Shown here: positions 36,201-47,951 of the stretch, piece after piece
How positions within the stretch are numbered: the first letter of the stretch is position 1
How the letters are laid out: each line of letters opens with the position of its first letter
Source: Favolaschia claudopus
Taxonomy: Eukaryota > Basidiomycota > Agaricomycetes > Agaricales > Mycenaceae
Length of the DNA: 64,000 bases
Assembly: GCA_037176885.1 (NCBI GenBank)
Contig: JAWWNJ010000026.1
Location: 248,001-312,000 of the forward strand
Direction of reading: 5' to 3'
Made by a program: the position numbers and the translations under genes
Notes under the pieces: model-generated
Seen by the model: the letters and a program-made list of their open reading frames with translations, nothing else
Told to the model about the DNA's origin: nothing
Databases searched by the model: none

Positions 36201-36395
36201 GTGCTGAAAGAGCTTGCGAATGAGGCGTATGCGCAGTGTTCTGTGCAGCCTCCACCGGAGGGGACTGACGACGCTGCGACCTTGGAGCAGGGGATCAAAG
36301 AGGTGTTGCATGCGACGGGGACCAAGCTGACGACGGCACTTGGGTCTGGTTGGACAGTGAAGTCTTTGAATGAGATTCTTTCGGTTTGGAAGTAG
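30246..36395 (+). CDS. APC1: Anaphase-promoting complex subunit 1 (APC1/BimE/Cut4)
   Basis: The largest scaffold subunit of the APC/C ubiquitin ligase, which drives metaphase-anaphase transition; about 1,900 residues. The ATG at 30246 opens MQACTIQLTLSNEKSPLSAY; an upstream exon is not excluded. The N-terminal WD40-like part includes EIAWNSTTVVWGSGGVMRKK and a long Pro/Ser-rich loop around residues 330-430. The C-terminal part carries the PC-repeat solenoid: SELTPEHAGFLFGIGLTGHL, YLTPKHDLTSIGVLLGLSAA, GLLYMGTKNRRMAEVCLSEI, YTFSAALAFGMIMLGKGS and FKYGIHVATHMSLGLLFLGG. Short introns occur near 31.65, 32.74, 33.28, 33.55 and 34.88 kb. The frame is otherwise open over long exons, so it looks functional. 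Confidence 0.93.
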
Positions 36396-36640
36396 AACAG
36401 AATTGTAGCATAGTTGTAGAGCAAACCTGTACAATGCAATTGACTTTGAAAGGAATCTTTGGCAAATGATTAAGTAATATTTTTGGTGGCGGTGTTCCCT
36501 CCAAATTGTGTTCCTGTACGACGACTCTGGGGTGGCCTTCAAATCTCTTGTTCTTTCCGCCATCCTATCTTCCTCCTCCTCATCCATCGTCTCTTCGCTG
36601 TCTCTATCTACGTCGTCTCTTTCTTTGTGTATAGCCCACA
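36396..36640. other. Intergenic: APC1 3' flank and importin beta promoter
   Basis: 245 bases with pyrimidine-rich tracts just upstream of the importin start. No other feature. Confidence 0.4.
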
Positions 36641-39600
36641 ATGAATGCGACAGACCTTCTCGCAAACTCCCTTTCGGCCGGTGCGTGCCACTCTTCATTC
36701 GCGCGTTTTCTTTCACCGGCGTAACATATTCTCCTTTTTTTCGCTCCCTACAGATGCCAATACGCGTCAAGATGCAACCGCCAAGCTTGAGAGTGCCTCC
36801 CGGGAAAACTACGTGCGTTTCTCGCCATTTTCACTCATCTTTGCCTTTCTGACTCGCGCGATGTAGCCGGAGTACATGGTCATGCTCTCGACAGTCCTGG
36901 CGGACGAGACCTCACCTATAACCGTGCGGAATGCAGCAGGTTTGGCCCTGAAGAACGCCTTGACTGCCCGTGTACGCTTTCATGGCTCTCCATCCAGTCG
37001 CTAGCCATTCACGTCTTGCATCAGGAAATGGGAAGGTCTGCAGAATACGCTAGCCGGTGGCTCAATCTCAGCACGGAGGCCAAGACCAAGATCAAGAACG
37101 ACGCCCTTGTTACCCTAGGTTCATCCGCCCCCAAGGCTGGCGCGTTCGCGTCCCAAGTCATTTCGGCAATCGCAGCCGTCGAGCTCCCTGTTAATCAGTG
37201 GGGAGATCTCATTGAAATCTTATTGGGGTTCGTCAACACACAGACGAACGCAAATTTGCGCATCGCAACTCTGCAGACCATCGGTTTCATCTGCGAGTCG
37301 ATAGTGGGTTTCACACTGAATTCAAGTCCACCGCTCATTATATTTGTTCTAGAAACCGGAAATCTTGACCGTCCGCGCCAATGAAATTCTCACCGCCGTC
37401 GTCCATGGCGCTCGCAAGGAAGAAACATCATCAGATGTTCAGTTGGCTGCGATCCATGCTCTGTACAACTCTCTGGAGTTCGTGCGCGACAACTTTGAGC
37501 GAGAGGTGGATCCCGAACATTATCGATTCAAATTTTGACTGACAATGATGTAGGGCGAACGCAATTATATCATGCAGGTCGTCTGCGAAGCAACCCAAAA
37601 TTCTGCAGTACAAGTCCAGGTCGCCGCATTCGAGTGCCTCGTCCGTATCATGGGTCTGTACTATGACAAAATGAGTTTTTATATGGAGCAAGCTCTATTT
37701 GGGGTGCGTTCTAAATCTCCTGAGTTCGCCCCGCCATCTAACTCCGAAGCAGCTCACTGTAACGGGGATGAAGCACCACGACGAAAGAGTGGCCTTACAG
37801 GCTGTGGAATTTTGGTCCACAGTGTGCGAGGAAGAGGTAGATCTCGCCATCGAGGCGGAAGAGGTACGTCCACGTTACCCTGCTATATGCAGTAATGCTG
37901 ACGTACTCCCAAGGCTCAGGCGTACGGTGAAGCACCCGAGAATGAGTCGAAAAATTTTGCACGGGTCGCTTTGCCTGAAATCGTTCCCGTCCTCTTGCAA
38001 TTATTAACTCAACAAGAAGAATTAGCAGATGTAGATGAATGGAATATTTCCATGGCTGCAGGCACTTGTATATCTCTCTTGGCCGGCGCTGTACAAGACT
38101 CAATCGTCCCCGCCGTCATCCCTTTCATCGAGGCTCACATCAAGTCCAACGACTGGCATCACCGCGATGCTGCCGTGATGACCTTTGGCTCCATCTTGGA
38201 AGGCCCTGATCCCGTCGTCCTCGCGCCTCTTACAGCGCAGGCACTCCCTCTTCTGATCGACATGATGTCTGACAACCACTCTGAAGTCAAAGACACTGTC
38301 GCCTGGACCCTCGGCCGGATATGTGATCTTCTTGTGCAGACGATCAAGCCCGACGTTCATCTTCATGCCCTGATATCTGCCCTTGTCAGCGGGTTGTCCG
38401 ACGAAGATCATCCTCGTATCGTATCAAATTGCTGCTGGGCGTTGATGAACCTAGCCGAACAGCTTGGATCGTTCGACAGTGAGGTTCAGACTGGTCCCCT
38501 TTCACCGTATACGGAAGGTGTTGTGCAGGCACTCCTGCGTGTCACAGAGAAGTGTGTTACTCGCTGTTCTCGATTAAAAGCATCGCTGATCCACTCGCAG
38601 CCCCGGAAACGAGCACAACTTCCGAACAGCCGCATACGAGGCGATTTCAGCGTACCTCAGTGGAGCAACGGTCGACACTATCCATGTTGTCCAAAATACG
38701 GTCGTCACCGTCCTGAACAGAATGGAGCAGTTACTTGGTCTGCATGTGCGTGTTGCATCTATCGTTCGTCGTATATTCGACTTATTTTTCATCCTTAGAA
38801 CCAAGTACTTGGCGTCGACGACCGCAACAACTGGAATGAGCTTCAGAGCAATTTCTGCAGTGTAGTCATGGCATGTATCTCGTCTTACCTAGTTTTCATG
38901 TCCTGACCCGTTGTACAGGCTGTCATTCGAAAACTCCAGGCTGGCATCCAACCTCTCGCAGACCGTATCATGACCTTGATACTGCAGCTCATTCAAATAG
39001 CCGGCAAAACATCGACGGTCCTCGAGGATGCCTTCCTCGTTGTTGGTGCCCTAGCTGCGGCGTTGGAGATCAACTTCTCGCCATACATTCAGGCGTTCCT
39101 GCCCTTCTTGTACCCAGCTCTGAAGGCGCACGAGGATACGCAGCTTTGCACTGTGGCCGTGGGTATCATCGGCGACATCTCCCGTGCCCTCGGACCGCAA
39201 GCTGCACCGTATGCGAACCAGTTCATGACTGTTCTCTTGGAGAATCTCCAGAGCGAGGTGCTGAATCGCAACGTGAAGATCAGCATACTGAGCGGCTTTG
39301 GTGATATCGCGATGGCGATCGGTCCTGCGTTTGAGCCGTTCTTGGAGACGACGATGAGTGTGCTTCGACAGGCGGGTGCTCTGCAGCCCAATCCGGTAGG
39401 TTTTGGCTACATGCCTGATCGTCCCGGAGCTGACTTGTTTCTGCCAGTTGGATTATGATCTCATGGACTATGTAGGGCAACTTCGTGAAGGTATTCTCGA
39501 GGCGTACACTGGGCTCGTTGGTGGCTTCAAGGCCACTGACAAAGGTTTGATCCCAATGCCTCCGGCAGCTGCTTGCGGCTGATGATTTTTTGCCTAGTTT

Positions 39601-39927
39601 CTGTGCTTTTGCCATACGTCGACTCCATCTTCGAATTGATTCATCGCTGCTTCTCGGACGAGGAACGAACAGACACGCAGATGAAATTGTCGTATGGGTT
39701 GATTGGTGACCTGGCGGAGGCCCTCACGGGGAGCCCGCAGCTGAAGCAGTCGCTAATGAAGCCCTGGATCGCGCAGGAGCTGCGAGCCAAGCATCGGATG
39801 CCTGAAGAAACGAGCAAAACCCGGCGATGGGCACGAGAGGTGTGTGATTTTCCTTTTCTAGTGTTTTACATGACGACGGTGCTGATCTTTGGAGTCTAAA
39901 AAGATGGTCAAGCTGGCTACACAATAG
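36641..39927 (+). CDS. Importin subunit beta-1 (karyopherin beta-1, Kap95)
   Basis: Nuclear import receptor made of HEAT repeats; binds cargo through importin alpha and is released by Ran-GTP. The ATG at 36641 gives [20 protein letters not shown]. Next comes the importin N-terminal domain ([20 protein letters not shown]). HEAT-repeat landmarks are [18 protein letters not shown], the acidic-loop region [72 protein letters not shown] and [20 protein letters not shown] last intron joins SKTRRWARE to MVKLATQ and the stop 39925-39927. Around ten short introns. Length is close to the usual 860 residues. Confidence 0.93.
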
Positions 39928-40894
39928 ACGTTGTTTTCACTTTTCTGTTCTTCTTACCTTTTCCTCCTGCTCAATCCATCCTTTTCCTACTCTCCGTACG
40001 TACGAACCTACCTCATCATCTCTCACCTCGCGCGCATGCAATCTATATCCCCAAGCCATCTCAAGGAGGCGCACCCGCTCACGATTTGCATGAATAGACG
40101 GCGGCTGGCTAATTCATTCAACAATCATATCATAGCTATATTACATTGACAACATTCCTGTCATCCTATCTCCTCGACATGCCGAGCCAGCCAAACTCAC
40201 GTTTTTTTCCTTCCCTACACGCCGACTTATACTCTCTGGTGTTTCATCTGTTTTCTTCTTCTGTCATCCACTGTCGCACCCCAATCCTGTATCACATATA
40301 CTCGTACCTGTCGCATAGCCATTTCCTTAAATCCGCTCATCTTATTTACTGCTCTAAAGACCAATGAGATTGGAGGTTTCCATTTTGTTTTTGATTTGCC
40401 TTGTTGCCCTTTTTTGCTCTTTGTATGTATCGATAGTCAGTATGCTGTACGCAATTCACCTCTCATCCTAGAAAAATTCATAAGAGAAACTCAGCATTGA
40501 TCGGCGTAGGACGCGATCGTGAAACGCGAGAATCGAACAACAACAACGACTCATAGAGTACACACAACAGCTCGGCCTCCTACGAGATTCAGTATATTCG
40601 AGTTACAGTTGACTACCTAGTCACACAGATGGAGGAGATGTACGATGGAACGAGGATGCGGGGCGCGGGCGCGAAAGAGGCGGGAGATAGGTATGTAAGA
40701 TTATGGGATCGCGGCAGGTAGAGGAGGGATCGGATCGGATGAAGTGGGAGTGAGATGGTCGTAAGCGAATGATATGAAGAACAACACAGAGCGATAAGAT
40801 AGAATGTACCTGTCGCCGGGGTATGTATGAGAAAGTATGTTGAGGGTGAGGAGAGGAGAGGAGAGGAGACGCACGGAGCAACAGAAGAGCGCGA
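39928..40894. other. Intergenic between convergent importin beta and eIF5A genes
   Basis: About 970 bases of 3' flanks, pyrimidine-rich on the importin side. A GAGAG microsatellite lies near 40849-40870 (eIF5A 3' UTR). No gene. Confidence 0.45.
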
Positions 40895-41744
40895 TTAACT
40901 GCCCTTGGGCATTTCTTTGTAGGAAATGGCCTGTTCGCATTTGATCAGAATTGACATTGAGAAGATGAGTTATGGAAGGGAGGGAAGCGCACCTGCTCCT
41001 CGCCCATGGCGCTGACGATGGTGACAAGGAGCTCCTTGCCGTCATCGAACGCGGCCTGAATTTCGGTGCCGATGTCGGCATCGGGGACCTTGACGTCGTC
41101 TTTGGCGGTGCCGTCCTGGGTCATGAGGTTGAGGAACCCGTCGTCGATGTTAACCTGCGCAAGCGCAATTCGGTTAGATTGTTGTGATAATGGGATAACG
41201 GAGAACGGGGGCGGAAAAAAAGGACGCACGAGCTGGTACTCGTTACGGGAGACGTTGGGGACATCCATGTTGTGAGTGGAAGGGCAGATATCTTCCTGCG
41301 GGGGGCGTAAGCGCAGTTACGGTATTGCATGAAGCGGGAAGGGAACGCGCCAATTTTTTGCCAGTGAAGATCTGTTTATCATTAAATAAGGTGTCGCTCC
41401 ACAACGACGACGGCGAAGGAAAAAAACTCACGTCGATAGCCACGAGATGGACTTTGGCGTGTCCGTGCTTGCCAGTCTTGGAGGTGGACATGTCGACGAT
41501 CTTGCAGGGGCGACCTTGGCCATCGATTCGATTGCGGCTCGGATGGATGGCGAGCGATTAAAACCGACCTTTGATTACGACGTGACCGTTCTTGCGCAGG
41601 GCAGAGCACTGCATCGGGAACGTCGCCGACGCTCCGGCGCTCGCCTTCGAAAACGAACGAATATTGAGTTGAGTGCCGAAAAAAAAAATAAGCGGTAATA
41701 CTTACCTGCTCGAAGGTTTGGTTGTGCTGTTCATCGTCGGACAT
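40895..41744 (-). CDS. Translation elongation/initiation factor 5A (hypusine-containing)
   Basis: Relieves ribosome stalling at difficult motifs and helps termination; active only after hypusine modification. The ATG 41742-41744 starts [13 protein letters not shown]. Exons give [20 protein letters not shown], then [20 protein letters not shown] with the hypusine lysine in [52 protein letters not shown] and the end [11 protein letters not shown]. About 158 residues, the normal length, with five or six short introns. The intron 41296-41350 needs a GC donor to join GKKL to EDICPS. Housekeeping gene; convergent with importin beta. Confidence 0.95.
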
Positions 41745-43667
41745 GGCTGGCACTGGCGGAGGGAGTTAGATGAGGGGATATAGTAAAAAAGTAGGTGACA
41801 ACAGTTGTGGTGGTGGGGTGGTAGTACTTTTGAGGAGATCTAAAGGGAGGGATGTGGAGGGAGCAGACAAGGCAGGCGAGGAAAACTTTGTTGGCGGAGT
41901 TTGAAATGCGATCAATCCGGTCACCATGCACTGACTTGCTCACTCTGAGTGTTGAAGTACCTGACTCTTCTGCTTTCCACACTCATCGAATTGCTCATCA
42001 AGAACGAAGACGCTCGAAGCAATTGGGACCTCAATATCAGTCGATCGGCGTGAGGCTGGCGTATGGCGCACTCAGTGGCTTGATCAATATTTTCCTCGCG
42101 ATGGGAACAACTTGCTCCTGACCACCATCATCGTACTATCGAGGTCCCGACTACGGGGCTCCTGGACTACCAGGGATGGATGGCCATTGGAATGCAAGTA
42201 TATATATACAATCCCCACCACATACGCGCCGTGCGCGGTGGCATTGGGCTATAACACCTATCTCGTCGTTTTTGGGCTTCCGGCGTGCCGTTTCTCCTCA
42301 ACCGCTGGCCCAGTTGGCTTTTATTGCGCACAAATGAGGTGACACAAGTCCTCGGTCCACGAAAATATATGTCTTGCAGCTTCTTGACTCTCAGCCCCTT
42401 CCCGACACGACCATTCGGGCTGTTTCGGACGTTGTGCAATGTCGATCAAGACGGTCACATGCTTATGCACTGCCTCTTGATCCGCTCGGGCCTCTCCATG
42501 CGTCGTAATTGAGTCGAGTCTTTTGACGCTGCTGGCTAATGTACTTACATCCCATCCACGCCATACGCTCAACCTTGAACCTTCGGCTTCGTGCAGCGCT
42601 GAAGCCCTTCCGATGCTGCCTCCGCTGATTCGATGTTTCCATCGCCTTCACGTTGTTGAGCTTGGCCTCCATCTGAGTTTCGCTCATCTGTCAAGGCGTC
42701 CCTTGAACGTACAGTCTAGTTCACATTTCACAGGAGTGGTGGTATAGAGACAAGCTAAAGAAGGGTTACTTGTCACTGCCCACCTCGGTTATCCAAACGA
42801 AGTCGGACGTTTCTTGTCTTGATCTCAGTCCTCCGACATGGATGATCCAAGATGAATGTGGACTACCCTGCTAAGAAAACTGGACTGCTTCTCGCTGTGT
42901 ACCCACCTCGTCGCCACTGCTAGCCCACACAGGAAGGCATTCAATCGCTCTCTTCTGTTGGATCACAGTCTAGCGGTGGTGGCTCTGAGGTATCTGGGAC
43001 ATTACAGAAGTATCATATTCCTCGGGTGTGGTGATTATGTCGCTTCTGCTCTTTGGATGTAGACGACAACTCTCACACCGCTCTGGTCTGTACGGCTCGC
43101 CCCACCTTGACTCCTTAAAGGGAGGAATTCCTTCGCAATGTTTTGATTCTTCAGCCTTCATTGCGCCATCTCGACGACGCGGTCTGCCGGGATTTCCCTC
43201 GGCTCCTTCTGGACCGTATTGTGACTACTTACACACGTCGCTGAAACTGTGCGCAATGTTCTGCAAATTTTTCAAACGAAGGAAATGTGGGCAGCACCAG
43301 AGCATCTCAACCTGCAAGGTTGGCAGGGATAAGTCCGGTGATTATATCGTGTATTTGAATTGAAACTGCGAGACGGTTCCATCTTATTTATTGCTTTCTG
43401 GACGACCGTGATTTATGTGAGGTGCTGGGGAACTGGCACTTGACTCCTGGCTGATCATGGTCAGGTTGGCACTGCTCGTTCTGTCTGTGGATTGGCAATT
43501 TTTTGCGGGAGGTCAATGATTGCCCCCAGACCGGGAAAGTAATACATGGGAGACGGGCTGTTCGTAACGGTGGAAGTTCAAGTACATCCGTAGCATACAT
43601 TGTTAGGACGCTTTGTGTATGTAGTACGGACCCCCGGCCGTTCCGACTCGGGACCTTGTGCCGGTAA

Positions 43668-43692
43668 CTATCCTATCCTATCCTATCCTATT
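43668..43692. repeat. TATCC pentanucleotide microsatellite
   Basis: Four perfect TATCC units followed by a degenerate TATTCC. Simple slippage repeat. Confidence 0.85.
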
Positions 43693-44204
43693 CCATCCAA
43701 CACGCTCATCGACAGCGAAAGCATTACTACTACCGTACATATCAATGAGAGCGCATGCAGTTCACAGGCGGAGAATGAAACGATCATGTTGGCGCGAATT
43801 GCATCGAACGCGGTAGATAACTTAACAGAAGACGTGTAGTCCGCGTATACGCTGTACAGGAAGTATGTATAGGCTGGCTCCTCTGACAGCATGGTTCATC
43901 TATGTAGACCAATTTCGTCAAGAAACAAGCAGACTTGCTATGCCTGGGTTAGCATCTGAATAATATCATTCAGAGGTCTGCTATCGAGAGCACGCCAATA
44001 TCGATTGTCGTGTACCGCAGATCGGAGTCCCAGTGCGCAGAGATATAGTTAGTGCCAGATGAGATAACACGAGTCGTCAAGTTTTGATTCAGATGCAAGC
44101 TTACGCTGCGGGGTGGCCGTCAGATTCAGACGATTCATATGAGTGGGTCTAAGACTCTGAGTCTAAAGGTGGGAGTCGGATGGTTTGTGAATTGTTCAGA
44201 GCTC

Positions 44205-44405
44205 CAGCAGAGTAAAGAATAATCGGATCGCGAGGCGAGTAAAAGTGGCGAGGGTCGACCAGGATGCTGACAACATGCAGTCGCAGATAATTTGAGGTTT
44301 CATCGAGGTTTTTACGCGGAAGAAAGGTGCTCGGAGCCTGGAGGTAACGAAGGGGCGAGAACAAAGCAGCTGCGGCGAGAACAGGGCAGCAGTATACAGC
44401 CCGAC
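44205..44405 (-). repeat. Dispersed repeat, copy B (inverted relative to 29.5 kb)
   Basis: The reverse complement matches 29509-29700 through ordered shared blocks such as CTGTTCTCGCC, CCCTTCGTTACCTC and CCTCAAATTATCTGC. It lies just upstream of the PEX19-proximal 24-bp motif, as copy A lies beyond the LIM-proximal one. Confidence 0.7.
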
Positions 44406-44452
44406 AAATGTTAGGCCGGTAGCAAACCCCCACGCGCTTCATGGAAAACTAC

Positions 44453-44476
44453 TGACAACCCCTCCCTTTGCGAGAT
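44453..44476 (+). promoter_or_regulatory. 24-bp sequence shared with the LIM-gene promoter
   Basis: Identical to the reverse complement of 29075-29098. It ends 72 bases before the PEX19 start codon. It contains CCCCTCCC, similar to C-rich fungal zinc-finger sites such as STRE (CCCCT), but function is unproven. Confidence 0.5.
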
Positions 44477-44548
44477 AACAGAAAACACAGATAGAGTTTG
44501 GATAGAGTCGAAAGGCAAAGAAGTCACGGCGTGACACACGCGCCAAAG

Positions 44549-45815
44549 ATGGCTCGCCCACTCGACCAAGACGATTTAGACGATCTCGACGACGTCCTCG
44601 ACCAGTTCTCCCGCCAACCAGCCCCTCCCACCCCCTCCTCCGCCACCCTCCCCGTCTCCCCAATATCCGCTCCTCCCCCGCCCCCACCACCCACCGCAAC
44701 ACAGCCCACATTCACCGGCGGTCACGGTCGCCCCCGCACCAACACCCGCGTCGATGCGCCCCCCATCCCCGCCCCAGGGAACGGCCTGCCCACCCTCGGC
44801 GAAGGCGACGACGACGACGCAGACGCCGACGCGCTGGCGGCGGATTTCGCCAAGGAACTCGCGAAGGGGATGGAGTCTTTGATGCGCGAGATCGCTGAGG
44901 GGCAGACGCCAGCGGGGGACACGACGGCAGATGCGGATACGGAGGCTGAGGCGGCGAGATTCAAAGCGGCTTGGGAGGCGATGCTCGTGCAGGAGATGGA
45001 CGGCACAAGCGGGAATGCTGCATCTGAGACGGCGGCGGCGGCGGCAACCGCATCAGGATCGTCTGGGCCCGCGCCTGAGGTTGACGACTTTCAAGCTAAA
45101 ATACGCGCAGCGATGAATAAGGTCAATGAAGGCGAATCGACTCTGAAATCGGATTCTGCGGCGTCCGGGAGTGCTCCCGCGCCCGATTCTTTGGAGGCAT
45201 TACTCGCGCAGCTGAATGAGCTCGGTACGTTCGGCCCCCATTTAACCTCTTGTACTTCGACCTAATCACAATTCGCAAGGCGGCGAGGGCGACGCCGGCT
45301 TACCCACCGATGAAACCGAGCTCGCAGGATTTCTCGAAAATATGATGGGTGAATTAATGAGCAAGGACGTGTTGTACGAGCCGTTAACGGAGCTCGCGGA
45401 GAAGGTGTGTTGTGTGTCTTTGCCTCGTCCGATTCATTAAATAACTCATGTTTACCACACACAGTTCCCGCCATACCTCGCCACCCACTCACCCGACTCC
45501 GCACCCCCGCTCTCCGCCGAAGACCGCACACGGTACGAGTCCCAGCTCGCACGCGTGCGCGAGATACTCGCGATATTCGACGCGTCGGGGTTCAGCGACG
45601 AGGATAAGGCGGCGAGGGAGAAGGTCGTCGCGCTCATGGCTGAGGTGCGTCGCTTTCCCGCTCATTTCGTTTCTCGTTTCCTCTCACCCACATCCATTCC
45701 ACTCATTCATTAACCCCCTTAGATGCAATCCTTTGGTTCGCCACCAACCGAACTCATGGGGCCCCTACCCCCCGGGCTCGGTGCACTGGGAGGCGAGGAG
45801 TGTGTCGTGTGCTAG
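44549..45815 (+). CDS. PEX19: Peroxin 19, peroxisomal membrane protein chaperone and receptor
   Basis: Binds newly made peroxisomal membrane proteins in the cytosol and docks to Pex3. The ATG 44549-44551 opens MARPLDQDDLDDLDDVLDQF, the acidic N-terminal Pex3-binding region. A Pro- and Ala-rich low-complexity stretch follows, then ADALAADFAKELAKGMESLM, then the cargo-binding helical domain TELAGFLENMMGELMSKDVL and LYEPLTELAEKFPPYLATHS. The last exon reads QSFGSPPTELMGPLPPGLG and ends GGEECVVC. The terminal CVVC fits a CaaX farnesylation box, as is usual for Pex19. About 330 residues; three or four introns. Confidence 0.93.
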
Positions 45816-47951
45816 CGCACGTACGAGCGATAGACATCATTGGATCCGAAGAAGAAGAAGAAGAAGACATATTTATTGCCCCGCTCGCCGTGTACGTTAG
45901 CTACGAGGACGGAAAAATCAAAATGGAAGATTCGCTATGCTATGTTGAACAACTTATGGCTCAAGTTATTCCTCGAACGCGGTACGTATCGGCTGAACGA
46001 TTTGCTGCGTTCTTTGGACGAACGAGAGATATCGGGTGGCTCGATGAGAAGAAAATCGCCAACGCCTTCCTATTTTGGACGCTGGCGTTGAATTGTCAAA
46101 AGCTGCTTGCGAGTATTTGCGCGCATCCCTCTTCCCAACACGGTCACTATTATAATGTTTCCATCTGGTCTGGAACTTGGAGCCCTTTGATTCTTTGTCG
46201 GCGTTGCGTTTCCGGCCATTCTAACGTACGAGCGGTTTGAAAATCGATATGCGGCGCCAAAGCCTTCGGAAATGGACATAGTGAATTAGTAGTGATGACT
46301 GAACCTCTCCTGCTCGACAAGATTCTATCACTTGAACTCTTCACCTGCGCGTCGAGAAAACCACTGTTGTCTCTGTGAGTCCTCGCAGTGATTAATCTGG
46401 GAAAGTGTTGCAGACATTATCCTATTCGCCTGGCATCTAGCTTCGGATGCTCTTGCCGGCTGTCTACTGCTGCCTATGGGTACCTCTCTTGCTCGTTCTG
46501 ATTCTTTTCGCATTTCACACCCTTTGCATCCCTTGGCTGGATAGTGTAATGCCGGTCTTCGTATTCGTCCTTGGTGCGCACTGCGAGCGCTTCTCTTCCC
46601 CTCATCTCTGACTCATACTTTCTCAGCCCTGCATTCCTTCGTTTCCCAAGTCTACCCAGCCTTGAGGTAGCTTCTCTTTGCGGCATATGATACTCCGCAA
46701 TATAAAATTCTCTTTACTGCTTGCACGGTGAGTAACACAACCAATTCGACTTGTCGAGTCTGAGGATTTAACTTTCACCAGACTGTCGGTGTCGCGGTCT
46801 TAGCTTTATAGTAGGGGCATTCATTTAAAGTGGTCACGTACACCATCACAACAGCTTTGCAGCATCTGTGCTTCCAAGTTCACGACCGATCTGCACATGG
46901 TCCTCGAAGAGCAAGTAATATATGTGCTCAACCATGGCTCGCGCAGTGAGAGTGTGCATTCTCAGTAAGGGTGATTTTGATTGTCCACCACAATAGATTC
47001 TCCTTGGATAGGGTTCCTCGAAGCAAAAGATGAAGATGATAAACTGTTCACGCAGCGCGCCCATCGCCTGCTAAGCTCACACTGCAAGAGTGTTCTGTGC
47101 TGGAGTTCCTCGGCGTGGACTCGAAAACGTTTCCAAGTCCGCCCAGGCAAAATGGGATGAGACTGAAAGAAGTCGCGCAGTCATCGCAGAGGCGGAGATT
47201 TGTTGCTGCGCTCAGCGCTACATCGTCTACCGAAGGCTTTTTGTCTGGTAACAGCTCAGCAAGTTCCATTGTAGAAGGCGATGGAGCTTTCCACCCCCGA
47301 CAAGGCGATCGTCCGACTCGGGCCAGAAGAGGTGTTCTACGAAGTTCTCGAGCTTCTCCTTGGCTTCGTACCTCACAGTGGTTTGTCAGAGCCGCACAAG
47401 ATTGAGACACTTGCAACCGCAACCTGTTCTTCATGTTTGCGTTGGAGGCGAATAGTCTTGTGGTAACGTGGACGGTGCATCGATTCGACTCGTACCTCGA
47501 ACGTGGTCTCGCAGAGGCAGAGTAGCTCGATTCCCTTGAACCTTCCCATTACTCAGGATATATTCCTTTTCTCGACGAATTTGTACGCGAGGGTCGACTC
47601 CCCTCAATGAATTTCATTTGCCTCACGGAGATGAGAGCTTGTCACTGTCTTGAATTTGATTACTGCCATGTATCCATAGACAACCCTGGCCATACTTGAT
47701 TGCTGTGGATGTCTTGGTGGATGTAGACAAGATGTAGAGAAAGGCAATATGGACGTGTAACCCTAACCTGAGGATAGATTAGATTAGCATCTTGTTCTAA
47801 TCTTTCGCTCTGAAAATTTTGTGACTCGGCTTGAGTCGTTCGTTCGAAGTCCATCGATTCCATTAAATAAAAGGCTACAGCGCTGATTGGGCAGGTCACA
47901 ATCCTCCGCCTCATCGGAAAGAGGTCCCTCTTTTACCGTCCGTTCTCCGCC
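45816..47951. other. 2.1-kb gap between PEX19 and leucyl-tRNA synthetase
   Basis: Contains the PEX19 3' flank and the synthetase promoter. The best frames are minus 47048-47434 (128 codons) and minus 46846-47064. They may be pieces of a lineage-specific gene, but they show no domain and no convincing splice pattern. Confidence 0.4.

Larger units (their letters stand above)
41745..44548. other. 2.8-kb gap upstream of eIF5A and PEX19
   Basis: Divergent intergenic region. It holds the eIF5A promoter, several short frames on both strands with no recognisable domain, a (TATCC)n tract near 43668-43692, and the dispersed repeat and 24-bp motif next to PEX19. A noncoding RNA or a poorly conserved gene cannot be excluded. 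Confidence 0.45.

Noticed and set aside
45800..46240. 146-codon plus-strand frame overlapping the PEX19 stop
   Set aside because: Begins GTG, has a poly-Glu run and no domain; most likely PEX19 3' UTR.
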